The position numbers and the translations under genes were made by a program. From Sulfurovum sp. (GTDB lineage Bacteria > Campylobacterota > Campylobacteria > Campylobacterales > Sulfurovaceae): DNA of 13,640 bases. Shown here piece by piece: positions 7,501 through 13,640 of the stretch; positions within the stretch are counted from its first letter, which is position 1; every line of letters begins with the position of its first letter. The notes under the pieces were generated by a model. That model did not search any database. It saw only the letters and a program-made list of their open reading frames with translations, and had not been told where the DNA came from. The DNA is taken from NCBI GenBank assembly GCA_003978375.1, contig QNZW01000149.1, forward strand, positions 1-13,640, given 5' to 3'.

Positions 7501-7540
7501 AAAATTTATACTGTATTAACAGTTCAAAAAAATGTTTCAT
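4481..7540 (-). CDS. czcA: Heavy-metal RND efflux pump, CzcA/CusA family
   Basis: This 1019-residue inner-membrane proton antiporter of the heavy-metal efflux RND family is of normal length. It shows the first helix and IPVDAFPDITP loop (33-43), the large periplasmic porter domain, and helix 4 with GMIVDGTIVVVENI (397-410). A second porter domain includes RIEELLEGVSAELAVKIYGED (652-672), and the late helix GFIGIFAIAILNGIVLISF (911-929) follows. In helix 4, D401 and E408 match CzcA D408 and E415, but the CzcA D402 position is A395, as in CusA. The porter segment resembles CzcA more than CusA. The substrate (Zn/Cd/Co or Cu/Ag) therefore stays open. The start is supported by AGGAG, which overlaps the stop of the adaptor gene nine bases upstream. 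It is the last gene of the efflux operon, and its stop lies in a terminator of the convergent gene. Confidence 0.93.
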   Translation of the reverse strand: MKHFFELLIQYKFLIITLFVAISGFGYEAYKNIPVDAFPDITPKQVVIYTESAGNAAKEIEKLITYPIEAAMSGLPGVKMILSNSLFGLSYISIFFEDNYDTYLLRQLVTERLNSVNIPKGWGTPVMGPNTTGLGQVLWYALKDKKQNHTPSQLRQMQEYLLTPLLKSVDGVEEVISWGGFEKQYEVIIDPIRLQSVNITYNDIIQALEKSNQSVGGQYLEFNREQYLIRGAGLYQSIDDIRNTVIRAKNAKAVTIKDVAVVKEGKAPRFGAVSINGKERVFGMVLQRSGTNAAKVVDLIKAKMPFINAALPKDVTLEIVYDRTQITNKAISTMTTALRTGSILVAIILFLFLFELRSAFIVILSLPISLLIAFLLMQKYGISANLMSLSGLAIAIGMIVDGTIVVVENIFRTLAKEPQVSKIKIVSEATAQVANPVLFALLIIVVVFIPLLSLKGLAGKLYTPMALDIVFVMLGSLAVALLLVPVLSFLMLKRGKQLQSPLMRMITSIYTPLLHFCLKYAKIVTTLTFILFFILVVLLSRQGREFMPKLNEESIMYRVIAIPGTALTQSVNNAQAIEAFLLKTYPKKVNSVLSMIGRSEKGETAQANYMEILLTLNPTFKEIASLNKEMTQALKKKFGYLQFISTQPIAMRIEELLEGVSAELAVKIYGEDQKVMSRIANNISAILRNIKGLDHAEIETQLGQAQITIKPNYLALSRYGLNVEDVMQVIRYGIGEEPVTQKIEGIKRFAIVAKLQHAKQDIETLKNIILRSASGKVVTLKEVCDITTTQGVSFIKREDLSRYMVLSLEVEDRDIASFVKEANAQIKANVTIPDGYYIKWAGDFKNMQEATNDLAMIIPMTILIIVLLLYTAFHSFKKALLILLGVPLGLIGGIIALLYANIYLSVSAIVGFIGIFAIAILNGIVLISFIDELHLNFPERTLTDIVKDATLLRLRPVLMTAFTTLFGILPLLYATGVGSEIQYPLSVVVTGGIISSTLLTLLVLPGLYLLFFRKKGDVT

Positions 7541-7549
7541 GTTTTACTC

Positions 7550-8707
7550 CTAATGCCCATGTTCGCCAAGAGAAGACTTAAGCAAGGCAGACTTTATGAA
7601 ATAAACACCATCTGAAACATATGCCTCATTCTCTTTTAGCCCCTTGATAGCGACACTGTCACCTGCATAGGAAATCACCTCTATTACTTTTGCTTGATAG
7701 GGTACTTCTTCATGTGTATCATGCTCATCGTGGTGTTCTTCTTTTTCATGTGTATGTTTTGTTTTGTCTTCTTTATGGGCTTCTTTTTCATGATGAGGTT
7801 CCTCTTTTTCATGCTCATTTTCTTCATGTTTTTTCTCTACAAATACCACCCATTCTCCATTAAAAAGAGTCAGTGCAGATTTTTTAATGACGATTACGTT
7901 TTGTAGAGGTGGCAAAGAAATATCCATTTGGACAAAACTACCTAAAAGTAAGCCAGAGGGACTGTTTTCTATAGCAAAGCGTACTTTGGCACGTTGTGTC
8001 TCTTCGTCAATAGTAGGAAGAAGCTGTACAAAATGACAAGCATAAGCATGATCTAACAGTTTGATCCATCCCTTGGTTTTGTTGTTGATATGCATAGCAT
8101 CAGAGGGTGAAAGATATGCAGTGGCATAGTATTTGTTTTGTTGTACCAGTGACATAAGAGGCGTTTGTGCATCTACATTACTATGTAATGAGGCAAATAT
8201 TTTCCCCACTATACCATCGGCATGGGCTTTAAGTATAAATTTGTCCGTTGCCTTATTTAGTGTGTTTGTCTCAATACCAAGAGTCTGTAGCTGAGAAGCC
8301 AAAGCATTTTTTTGTGAACGTAATGTTTCAAGTTTCATAAGATGATTGCTTAAGGTGTTTTTAGAAGCAAGTCCTTTTTTGTAAAGTTTTCTTGTGGTAT
8401 TTACCTGAGCAGAGGCTGGTTTGATTTGTTGTTTTAGTGCCAAATAGTCTGCTGTAAGTTTAGACAAAGTAATAGATTTCATAAGTATAACTTTATCACC
8501 ACGTTTGACATTTGCACCTGCTTGGACATAATACTTTTCTATATGCCCACCCAAACGAGAAACGATAGTTTGTTTTTGATTTGAGAGTTGGGTAATTTGT
8601 GCATTGGTATGGATTATTTTTCCTAAAGATTGCGTATGTGCATGTGCTATGCCAACAGCAGAGCCAAAGCTCCACAAAGGTAAAAGTAAAAACAGATATT
8701 TAGTCAT
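7550..8707 (-). CDS. czcB: RND efflux periplasmic adaptor with His-rich loop (CzcB type)
   Basis: This 385-residue membrane-fusion protein links the RND pump to the outer-membrane channel. A signal peptide ends near AHA (21-23). The order is half lipoyl/barrel-sandwich strands (about 45-75), a coiled-coil hairpin (about 82-150), the second lipoyl half with ADGIVGKIFA (163-172), and beta-barrel and membrane-proximal domains. Between the strands GEWVVFV (284-290) and YQAKVIEV (337-344) lies a 44-residue hydrophilic insert (291-334) with 11 His and many Glu, a plausible metal-collecting loop. The extreme C-terminus is GEHGH. The ATG overlaps the end of the outer-membrane factor gene by eight bases, and AAGGAG stands about six bases upstream of it, inside that gene. 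The stop TAG shares bases with the pump gene's ribosome site, so the pair should be translationally coupled. Confidence 0.9.
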   Translation of the reverse strand: MTKYLFLLLPLWSFGSAVGIAHAHTQSLGKIIHTNAQITQLSNQKQTIVSRLGGHIEKYYVQAGANVKRGDKVILMKSITLSKLTADYLALKQQIKPASAQVNTTRKLYKKGLASKNTLSNHLMKLETLRSQKNALASQLQTLGIETNTLNKATDKFILKAHADGIVGKIFASLHSNVDAQTPLMSLVQQNKYYATAYLSPSDAMHINNKTKGWIKLLDHAYACHFVQLLPTIDEETQRAKVRFAIENSPSGLLLGSFVQMDISLPPLQNVIVIKKSALTLFNGEWVVFVEKKHEENEHEKEEPHHEKEAHKEDKTKHTHEKEEHHDEHDTHEEVPYQAKVIEVISYAGDSVAIKGLKENEAYVSDGVYFIKSALLKSSLGEHGH

Positions 8708-9875
8708 TGTATGCTCCTTGTAGTAGGTGTAATTCTATTTTTTGGATATTGATTGTTTTTTGTGTGTCTAGGAGTGATTTTTTGGTTTGTATGAGTTTGT
8801 TTTTAGCCAACATAAGTTCAAGGAGTGAACCTTGTGCAATGGTATATCCCTCCATGAGCAGGTCGTTAAGTGATTGTTGCTCTTTTTTGAGTGTTTGTAA
8901 TGCATAATACTGTGCATTGAGTGCTTGAATGTTCTCTTTATACATCTTTTTTTGTGAGCGAATCGTAAGTGCTAATTGTGCTTGGTCTAGTTTTACTTGA
9001 TGCATTTGTAGTTTGCGTAGTGCTTTTTCTTCTTCCTTATTGTGGTGCAAGGGTAAGGCAATAGAAACACCAAAGCGTAAAATAGACTGATCAGGTTCTT
9101 TCTCGATTCCAGCAACCACATCATAATCACTAAAACGATTTTCATCTATTTGAAGTGTAGAGGCATAGAGCCTTTTTTTTGCTAAAAGTATTTTCTCTTT
9201 GGCAATACGCTTATGAGACACTTTTGTCTTGCTTGAAATGTTATAAATAAAGGTTTTATTTAACGAAACTTTTTTTGTAAAACCACCCATAGACAATAAG
9301 GTATAGTACAAACTACGCATCTGTTGTTTGCTTGTATACATATGTGTCTTAAAAGAGAGTGCTTGTGTTTTTGCTTGGAGATAAGCCACTTTGGTTTCTG
9401 AACCACTTGTATAGCGTTCTTTAGCAATCTGAGTCATTTTGGTGTAGAGTGTATACTCTTCTTTAAGAAGTTGTAACAGTTTACTTTGATATACGTATTC
9501 TGTGTACGTCTCTTCGAGTTTTTTCATATACTTTGCTTTAGTGTCAAAGCCATAGGCTTTAGAGAGTGAAAGTTGTGCATCTGTTTTGTTTTTAAGTGCA
9601 TCTAAGTAAGCATCTGTGCGTATTTTTTGTGATGCAAAAATACTATATCCATAGGACGAATCTAAAAAATCGGGATTAAATTTTGATGCTTCTACTGCCA
9701 GTTCTGGATTGGATGTTCTTAATGCTATTTTATTTTGTATCTGTCTTTTGTCTATGTTTAATGCTTGACTTTTTAATGTCTTGGCATATTTTAGTGTATG
9801 TGCTTTGAATTGTGTATAGCTCATGCCAAAGGCAGTAAGCGTCAAACCCAAAAACACCCATGTGATTTTGTTCAT
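8700..9875 (-). CDS. czcC: TolC-family outer-membrane efflux protein (CzcC type)
   Basis: This 391-residue protein has a signal peptide (about 1-22) and a body of long amphipathic helices rich in K, Q, L and A, as expected for the periplasmic helical barrel of TolC-like channels (OEP domain, two repeats). Typical segments are LRFGVSIALPL in the beta-barrel part and a last third of coiled helices ending in a run like LLELMLAKNKLIQTKKSLLD. It is a little short for the family (usually 410-480) but looks complete. It would form the outer-membrane exit duct of the tripartite metal pump encoded downstream. AGGAAT about eight bases before the ATG supports the start. The 3' end overlaps the adaptor gene by eight bases. 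Confidence 0.87.
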   Translation of the reverse strand: MNKITWVFLGLTLTAFGMSYTQFKAHTLKYAKTLKSQALNIDKRQIQNKIALRTSNPELAVEASKFNPDFLDSSYGYSIFASQKIRTDAYLDALKNKTDAQLSLSKAYGFDTKAKYMKKLEETYTEYVYQSKLLQLLKEEYTLYTKMTQIAKERYTSGSETKVAYLQAKTQALSFKTHMYTSKQQMRSLYYTLLSMGGFTKKVSLNKTFIYNISSKTKVSHKRIAKEKILLAKKRLYASTLQIDENRFSDYDVVAGIEKEPDQSILRFGVSIALPLHHNKEEEKALRKLQMHQVKLDQAQLALTIRSQKKMYKENIQALNAQYYALQTLKKEQQSLNDLLMEGYTIAQGSLLELMLAKNKLIQTKKSLLDTQKTINIQKIELHLLQGAYND

Positions 9876-9938
9876 TTTTTATTCCTATATAAGTGTAAAT
9901 ATGTGTGTTCAAAAGAGAACGAGGGTGAGAAAAATAAT

Positions 9939-10268
9939 TTATACTATAGGAGGTTTGATATCTGTTTTTTGAAATGGAGGGGTATGTTGTGTTGCTTTAA
10001 AGACAAGTTTATCTTTATGAGGAGCTGTTTCTAACTGTAATATAGTACTTGTTACAATAGCTATAAAATGAAAGAGATGATGCATATCACAAAGGTCACC
10101 ACATTCAGCAGATTGTGTTTGCTCTAACACATACTCATGTACACTCTCATGATGACAGTCATCTTTCATAGCAATAATACTCGCATGAGCAATATTGAAC
10201 AAAAGAGAAGACAACAGTAGTATATATATGAGTTTCTGTCTCAATGTTTTACCTTTATATTTTTGCAT
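9939..10268 (-). CDS. Small periplasmic Cys/His-rich protein, CzcI-like
   Basis: This 109-residue secreted protein is the first gene of the metal-efflux operon. It has a basic N-terminus, a hydrophobic core and an AHA-S signal-peptidase site near residue 29. The mature part has CHH at 38-40, then CGDLCDMHHLFH (56-67), giving 3 Cys and at least 6 His in about 30 residues, then a Pro-containing tail (TPPF, KPPIV). Size, location and layout match CzcI-type proteins, small periplasmic metal binders encoded ahead of czcCBA in other proteobacteria and linked to control of efflux, but I cannot confirm homology. No Shine-Dalgarno sequence is visible before the ATG. The predicted transcript start is only about six bases upstream, so translation may be near-leaderless. 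A 63-base gap separates it from the outer-membrane factor gene. Confidence 0.72.
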   Translation of the reverse strand: MQKYKGKTLRQKLIYILLLSSLLFNIAHASIIAMKDDCHHESVHEYVLEQTQSAECGDLCDMHHLFHFIAIVTSTILQLETAPHKDKLVFKATQHTPPFQKTDIKPPIV

Positions 10269-10280
10269 AGTGCTAAGACG

Positions 10281-10289
10281 ATTATATCA
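10281..10289 (-). promoter_or_regulatory. Extended -10 promoter of the metal-efflux operon
   Basis: The minus-strand bases are TGATATAAT, a perfect TATAAT with TGn. It lies 12 bases before the CzcI-like ATG, so transcription should begin about six bases before the start codon. No good -35 is present at 16-18 bases. I see no clear palindromic operator in the 105-base divergent gap. Confidence 0.55.
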
Positions 10290-10332
10290 TAATAAATACA
10301 ACAAAAGTGTACAAGTGATGTAAAGAATTGAG

Positions 10333-10338
10333 TATAAT
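10333..10338 (+). promoter_or_regulatory. -10 element of the CCA-adding enzyme gene
   Basis: A perfect TATAAT stands in a T/A-rich context, with a poor -35 region (TACAAG at 10310-10315). The predicted start near 10345 gives a leader of about 29 bases containing GGAAAG shortly before the ATG. Confidence 0.5.
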
Positions 10339-10373
10339 AAAAGGTTAAAAGAATTTTTATTAAATGGAAAGCC

Positions 10374-11774
10374 ATGCAATTACCTGCAATTATACATACC
10401 ATCTCAGATGTTTTAGTATCTCAAAAAGCCAAAGCTATTATCGTAGGTGGCTCTGTGCGTGATCATTTTTTAAATCTTCCTATAAAAGACTATGACATAG
10501 AAGTCTATGGACTTGAGAGTCTAGAAGTCCTAAGAGATATTTTAGCCACATACGGTACGGTTAATTTGGTGGGTAAGCATTTTGGTGTATTGAAGTTTAG
10601 TTATGAGGATGAAGTCTATGATTTTTCCTTTCCTCGTACAGAGACTAAAGTTGCCAAAGGTCATGGTGGTTTTGATGTTATAACAGATGGTTCATTGTGT
10701 TTTGAAGATGCGGCTAAAAGACGTGATTTTACCATCAATGCTATGGGGTATGATGTCCAAAATAAGGTATTTTTAGACCCTTTTGGAGGAAAAGTAGATT
10801 TAGATGCTAAGTGTTTGCGTCATATTGACGATAAGACGTTTGTAGAAGATCCTTTGCGTGTCTATAGAGCAGTGCAGTTTGCAGGGCGTTTTGACTTTGA
10901 GGTATCTCCTAAAACGGCTCTATTGTGTAAGCAGATGGTAGAGCAAGACACACTGAGTGAATTACCAAAAGAGCGTATTTTTGAAGAGTTCAAAAAGCTA
11001 TTACTCAAAGCCAAAAAACCTTCTATAGGCTTTGAACTCATGAGAGAATGGGGAGTGCTTTTAAAGTATTTTCCAGAGCTACAAAATATAATTGGCATAC
11101 CACAATCACCCAAATGGCACCCAGAGGGTGATGTGTGGGTGCATACCATGATGTGTGTAGATGAAATGGCACATATATGTAGGCTAGATAACACTATCAC
11201 GAGTACTCAACAAAAGCTCAAATTTCTTTTTGCTATTTTGTGTCATGATTTAGGCAAAGCAATCGCAACCACAGTAGATAAAAACGGACGCATTCGTGCC
11301 ATAGGACATGAATACAAGGGCATTGAACCAACAAAAAGTTTGATGTATAGACTCAGTAATGAACATGATTTTATAGCGTCACTTTTGCCTCTTGTAGAGC
11401 ATCATCTCAAACCTTCACAATTTTATGCAGCCAAGTCTAAAGATGCAGCCATTAGAAGACTAGCCACCAAAGTAAACATAGAAGAGCTAGTTTTACTCGC
11501 AAAAGCAGACTTTTTGGGCAGAAGCACACCAGAAGCCTTAACCAAAAAATACTATGCAGGTCAATGGCTATTGGACAAGGCTAAAGCTCTCAACGTAAAC
11601 AAAAATCCACCAAAACCTCTCATACAAGGTCGAGATTTGATAGCCTTGGGGTACAAACCATCTCCTAAATTTAAAAAGATATTAGATGAAATATATACCC
11701 TACAACTAGAAGGCAAAATAAATTCAAAAGAAGAAGCATTAACGTATATAAGGATTGTAGATAAAAATAAATAA
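10374..11774 (+). CDS. cca: CCA tRNA nucleotidyltransferase with HD domain
   Basis: This 466-residue class II nucleotidyltransferase adds or repairs the 3' CCA end of tRNAs. The N-terminal head has GGSVRD (25-30) and DYDIEVYG (39-46), with D39 and D41 as metal-binding carboxylates. RRDFTINAM (116-124) and EDPLRVYRAVQFAGRF (158-173) form the nucleotide-selecting neck. A metal-dependent HD phosphohydrolase domain follows, with H257, HDLGK (291-295) and EHH (342-344), as in the E. coli type. The C-terminal GRDLIALGYKPSPKFKKILDEI is typical of the family. The length is slightly above the E. coli enzyme (412). Some bacteria split CC- and A-addition between two such proteins, so a partial activity cannot be excluded. 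The tRNA-Asn gene in this window encodes its CCA, so for that tRNA the role would be repair. A hairpin terminator follows. Confidence 0.9.
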   Translation: MQLPAIIHTISDVLVSQKAKAIIVGGSVRDHFLNLPIKDYDIEVYGLESLEVLRDILATYGTVNLVGKHFGVLKFSYEDEVYDFSFPRTETKVAKGHGGFDVITDGSLCFEDAAKRRDFTINAMGYDVQNKVFLDPFGGKVDLDAKCLRHIDDKTFVEDPLRVYRAVQFAGRFDFEVSPKTALLCKQMVEQDTLSELPKERIFEEFKKLLLKAKKPSIGFELMREWGVLLKYFPELQNIIGIPQSPKWHPEGDVWVHTMMCVDEMAHICRLDNTITSTQQKLKFLFAILCHDLGKAIATTVDKNGRIRAIGHEYKGIEPTKSLMYRLSNEHDFIASLLPLVEHHLKPSQFYAAKSKDAAIRRLATKVNIEELVLLAKADFLGRSTPEALTKKYYAGQWLLDKAKALNVNKNPPKPLIQGRDLIALGYKPSPKFKKILDEIYTLQLEGKINSKEEALTYIRIVDKNK

Positions 11775-11793
11775 AAATTAAGATATTATTTGT

Positions 11794-11823
11794 AAGATTA
11801 AAAGCAAAAATTTTAATCTTTTT
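11794..11823 (+). terminator. Terminator of the cca gene
   Basis: AAGATTAAAA (11794-11803) pairs perfectly with TTTTAATCTT (11811-11820) across a seven-base loop, followed by further T's to 11823. The stem is AT-rich, but it is ten pairs long and well placed about 20 bases after the stop. Confidence 0.6.
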
Positions 11824-11879
11824 GATGATGAAGAGCATTTGTTTATTTTTTCAATTAGATTGATACTTTTGAGATAAAA

Positions 11880-11885
11880 TATAAT
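11880..11885 (+). promoter_or_regulatory. -10 element of the acetyltransferase gene
   Basis: TATAAT lies 18 bases before the ATG. A TTGATA at 11860-11865 is only 14 bases away, too close for a normal -35, so the promoter is probably of the -10-driven type common here. The predicted leader is about a dozen bases, with only a weak GAGAA ribosome site. Confidence 0.4.
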
Positions 11886-11903
11886 GATATACATTGAGAA
11901 AAT

Positions 11904-12359
11904 ATGAAAATAGTAGAAAATAAAAAAATTTATCTAAAAGATTTTATACTGTTAAATGAAGCATGGATAGAAAAATATTTTGAAATCGAAGAAATAGATA
12001 AAACATTGGCAAAAAATCCATATTTCATTATTGAAAATGGAGGATATATTTTTAGTATGATTGAGAGAGAAGACATTATAGGTGTTTGTGCATTAATTAA
12101 TCATAATGATGGAATATATGAACTTGCTAGAATGGCTGTTTCTGAAAAATATCAGGGGAAGGGATATGGTTCATTACTCATTGAGACATGTATGAACAAA
12201 CTTAAAAATATCAATGCTAAAAAAGTGTATCTTGTTTCTAATACAAAATTGAAAAGAGCTATTTTTTTATATAAAAAATATGGATTTCATACTACACATA
12301 TAGGACAACATCCTATGTATAAAAGAGCAAATATTGAAATGGAACGATATATCCATTGA
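11904..12359 (+). CDS. GNAT-family N-acetyltransferase
   Basis: This 151-residue cytoplasmic enzyme transfers acetyl from acetyl-CoA to an unidentified amine. The signature is ELARMAVSEKYQGKGYGSLL (73-92): a beta-4 strand and the Q84-G-K-G-Y-G89 pyrophosphate loop that binds CoA. Later come VYLVSNTKLKRAIFLYKKYGF (108-128), with the conserved LYKKYGF, and a C-terminal MERYIH. The length is normal for the family. Codon use is markedly richer in A and T than in the cca gene before it and the regulator after it. It converges on the broken regulator with three bases between stops and no visible terminator. The substrate cannot be inferred; no toxin-antitoxin partner (DUF1778/RHH antitoxin) is present beside it. 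Confidence 0.85.
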   Translation: MKIVENKKIYLKDFILLNEAWIEKYFEIEEIDKTLAKNPYFIIENGGYIFSMIEREDIIGVCALINHNDGIYELARMAVSEKYQGKGYGSLLIETCMNKLKNINAKKVYLVSNTKLKRAIFLYKKYGFHTTHIGQHPMYKRANIEMERYIH

Positions 12360-12362
12360 AAT

Positions 12363-13640
12363 TTACATACTTTTCCATACATCAGCAAACGCCTCTACAG
12401 CCACCTCTATCTCCTCAAGTCTAAATCCTCCAAAGCCCAAACGCACTGCCTCAAACTCTCCACCACTTCGCTCTTTGGCTAGGTAGATTTTGATGTGTGC
12501 ATTTTCTGCTAGTGTTTGGAGTCTTTTCCAATCAAAATCTTTTTTGGTAGGCACGATGAGTATGGCAAGTCCTGCACCCTGAGCAACGATAGTGAAGCTC
12601 TTACCAAGATGTTTTTTTAATGCCTCTTTCATGGCTTGGTGCTTCTTTTTGTTAAGTGTACGAATACGCCTAATGTGTCTGTCCCAATGTCCCTCTTTCA
12701 TAAATGTTGCTAAAGTGAGCTGGGTAGTGAGACTCACTCGTGCAAAGTGAGCATCATAGCTCTCTTTGTAAAGCTTCATCATCCAAGAGGGAACGACCAT
12801 GTATCCTACACGAATAGAGGGTGAGAGAGCCTTTGCAAATGTTCCCAAATAGACCACATTATCCCCTCTGTCTAGTCCTTGAAGTGAGGGTATTGGACGA
12901 TTGTTGTAGGCAAGTTCACTGTCATAATCATCTTCAATGATGAGTCCATTGATTGAGCGCATATAATCAATGAGTTTTAGACGGTTGGCAATAGGCATGG
13001 TTGCCCCTGTGGGGTATTGGTGTGTGGGTGTGATGTAAACTATTTGGGCTTTTGTTTTCTTAAGTTCTTCTATCATTAAGCCATTTTTATCAACCCCAAT
13101 AGCTTCAATGTTGTAGCCATAAGAGTCAAAAACTTTGTGGGCAATGTGATAGCCTGGAATCTCTTGAGCGAAATGTCCATAGCGATATTTGGCTAGTTTT
13201 GCCAAGAGTTCCATGGAGTCAATAAATCCATGCGTGATGATAATATTCTGTTTTTCACAGACCCACGAGAGTTTTGAAGATAGGTAGCTATCTGCTCTCT
13301 AAGCTCTAGCTCTCCCTGACCATTAGGGTATGCACCAAATTCTACATCAGAATTGACCACTTTGTTGTAGAGGCGTTTCCAAAGTTTGAGAGGAAAATCC
13401 TCTTTATGAAGTTGTGCAGGAAAAAAGTCATAGAGGTAATTTTGTTTGCTGGTCACAGTTTTGGGTATAGGTTTTTTTGTTTTTTTATAATTGTCAAAAA
13501 AGAGTTCACTCACATAGTACCCACTCTTAGCACGACTCTCCACATATCCCTCTGCATAAAGCTGCGAATAGGCTGACTCTACTGTGGTTTTACTTAGGTT
13601 ATAAAGTGTGGCTATCTTGCGTATGGAGGGGAGTTTGTCT
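12363..13640 (-). pseudogene. MocR/PdxR-type GntR regulator, frameshifted (5' partial)
   Basis: The family joins a GntR winged helix to a PLP-binding class I aminotransferase domain and regulates genes of vitamin B6, amine or amino-acid metabolism. The frame from 13639 to 13193 encodes most of the winged helix (KLPSIRKIATLYNLSKTTVE, then GYVESRAKSGYYV) and the start of the aminotransferase domain (GAYPNGQGELELREQIATYL). After SRG it runs into unrelated residues and stops at 13193. The family sequence resumes in the -1 frame (CEKQNIIITHGFIDSMELL) and continues intact to 12363, with IEDDYDSEL, the PLP-lysine motif TFAKALSPSIRVGY and EGHWDRHIRRIR. The break lies in or next to CCC at 13262-13264. 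One missing base would rejoin the frames. From memory of relatives one residue more is usual here, so a 4-base loss is also possible. A sequencing error is not excluded. The first few residues lie beyond the window. Confidence 0.85.

Noticed and set aside
7694..7906. Plus-strand open frame extremely rich in Met and Phe, resembling a membrane peptide
   Set aside because: It is the antisense of the His/Glu/Lys-rich segment of the adaptor gene; CAT/TTC-type codons read backwards give Met, Phe and Leu. There is no ribosome site.
13245..13270. Programmed -1 frameshift at GTG AAA AAC in the MocR-type gene
   Set aside because: The heptamer is G AAA AAC, not a re-pairing X XXY YYZ slippery site, and no stimulatory hairpin is apparent. 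A deletion or sequencing error explains it better.
1..13640. CRISPR array, insertion sequence or riboswitch
   Set aside because: No regularly spaced repeats, transposase frame, terminal inverted repeats or recognisable aptamer were seen by eye on either strand.

Overview
The window looks like chromosomal DNA of a Campylobacterota (epsilonproteobacterial) species, probably a free-living Sulfurimonas/Sulfurovum-type organism rather than Campylobacter or Helicobacter. The evidence is an AT-rich genome with tight spacing, promoters made of a strong TATAAT (often with an extended TGn) and a weak or absent -35, and a hemE gene near a TYW1-like radical SAM gene, a neighbourhood I remember from Campylobacter jejuni. 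The species assignment is inference; no rRNA or other marker gene is present.

Layout. 1-177 is the 3' end of hemE. 240-1010 is a very AT-rich two-gene unit on the minus strand: an unrecognised 104-aa protein followed by a membrane-anchored protein with a BamE/SmpA-like stretch. It sits between hemE and the radical SAM gene (1209-2123). A tRNA-Asn(GTT) gene with a near-consensus sigma-70 promoter follows at 2198-2272. An NhaC-family Na+/H+ antiporter (minus) and a secreted L,D-transpeptidase-like protein (plus) diverge from a 41-base gap at 3729-3769.

4481-10268 is a four-gene minus-strand heavy-metal efflux operon, transcribed in the order small periplasmic Cys/His-rich CzcI-like protein, TolC-type outer-membrane factor, HlyD-type adaptor with a His-rich loop, and CzcA/CusA-type RND pump. 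Overlapping or abutting reading frames suggest translational coupling of the last three. Together they would form a tripartite pump carrying metal ions from the periplasm or cytoplasm across the outer membrane. No regulator gene is visible within the window. Divergent from it is a CCA-adding enzyme with an HD domain (10374-11774), ended by a hairpin terminator. An AT-rich orphan GNAT acetyltransferase (11904-12359) follows. The window ends in a MocR/PdxR-type regulator (GntR winged helix plus aminotransferase domain, minus) that is broken by a frameshift near 13262.

Most of the window is ordinary housekeeping and metal resistance. The parts most worth a second look are the unrecognised AT-rich gene pair at 240-1010, the frameshifted regulator, the Cys/His-rich leader gene of the efflux operon with its almost leaderless promoter, and the terminator that carries the pump gene's stop codon. 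I do not see a CRISPR array, an insertion sequence, an integrase or a convincing new multi-gene system.
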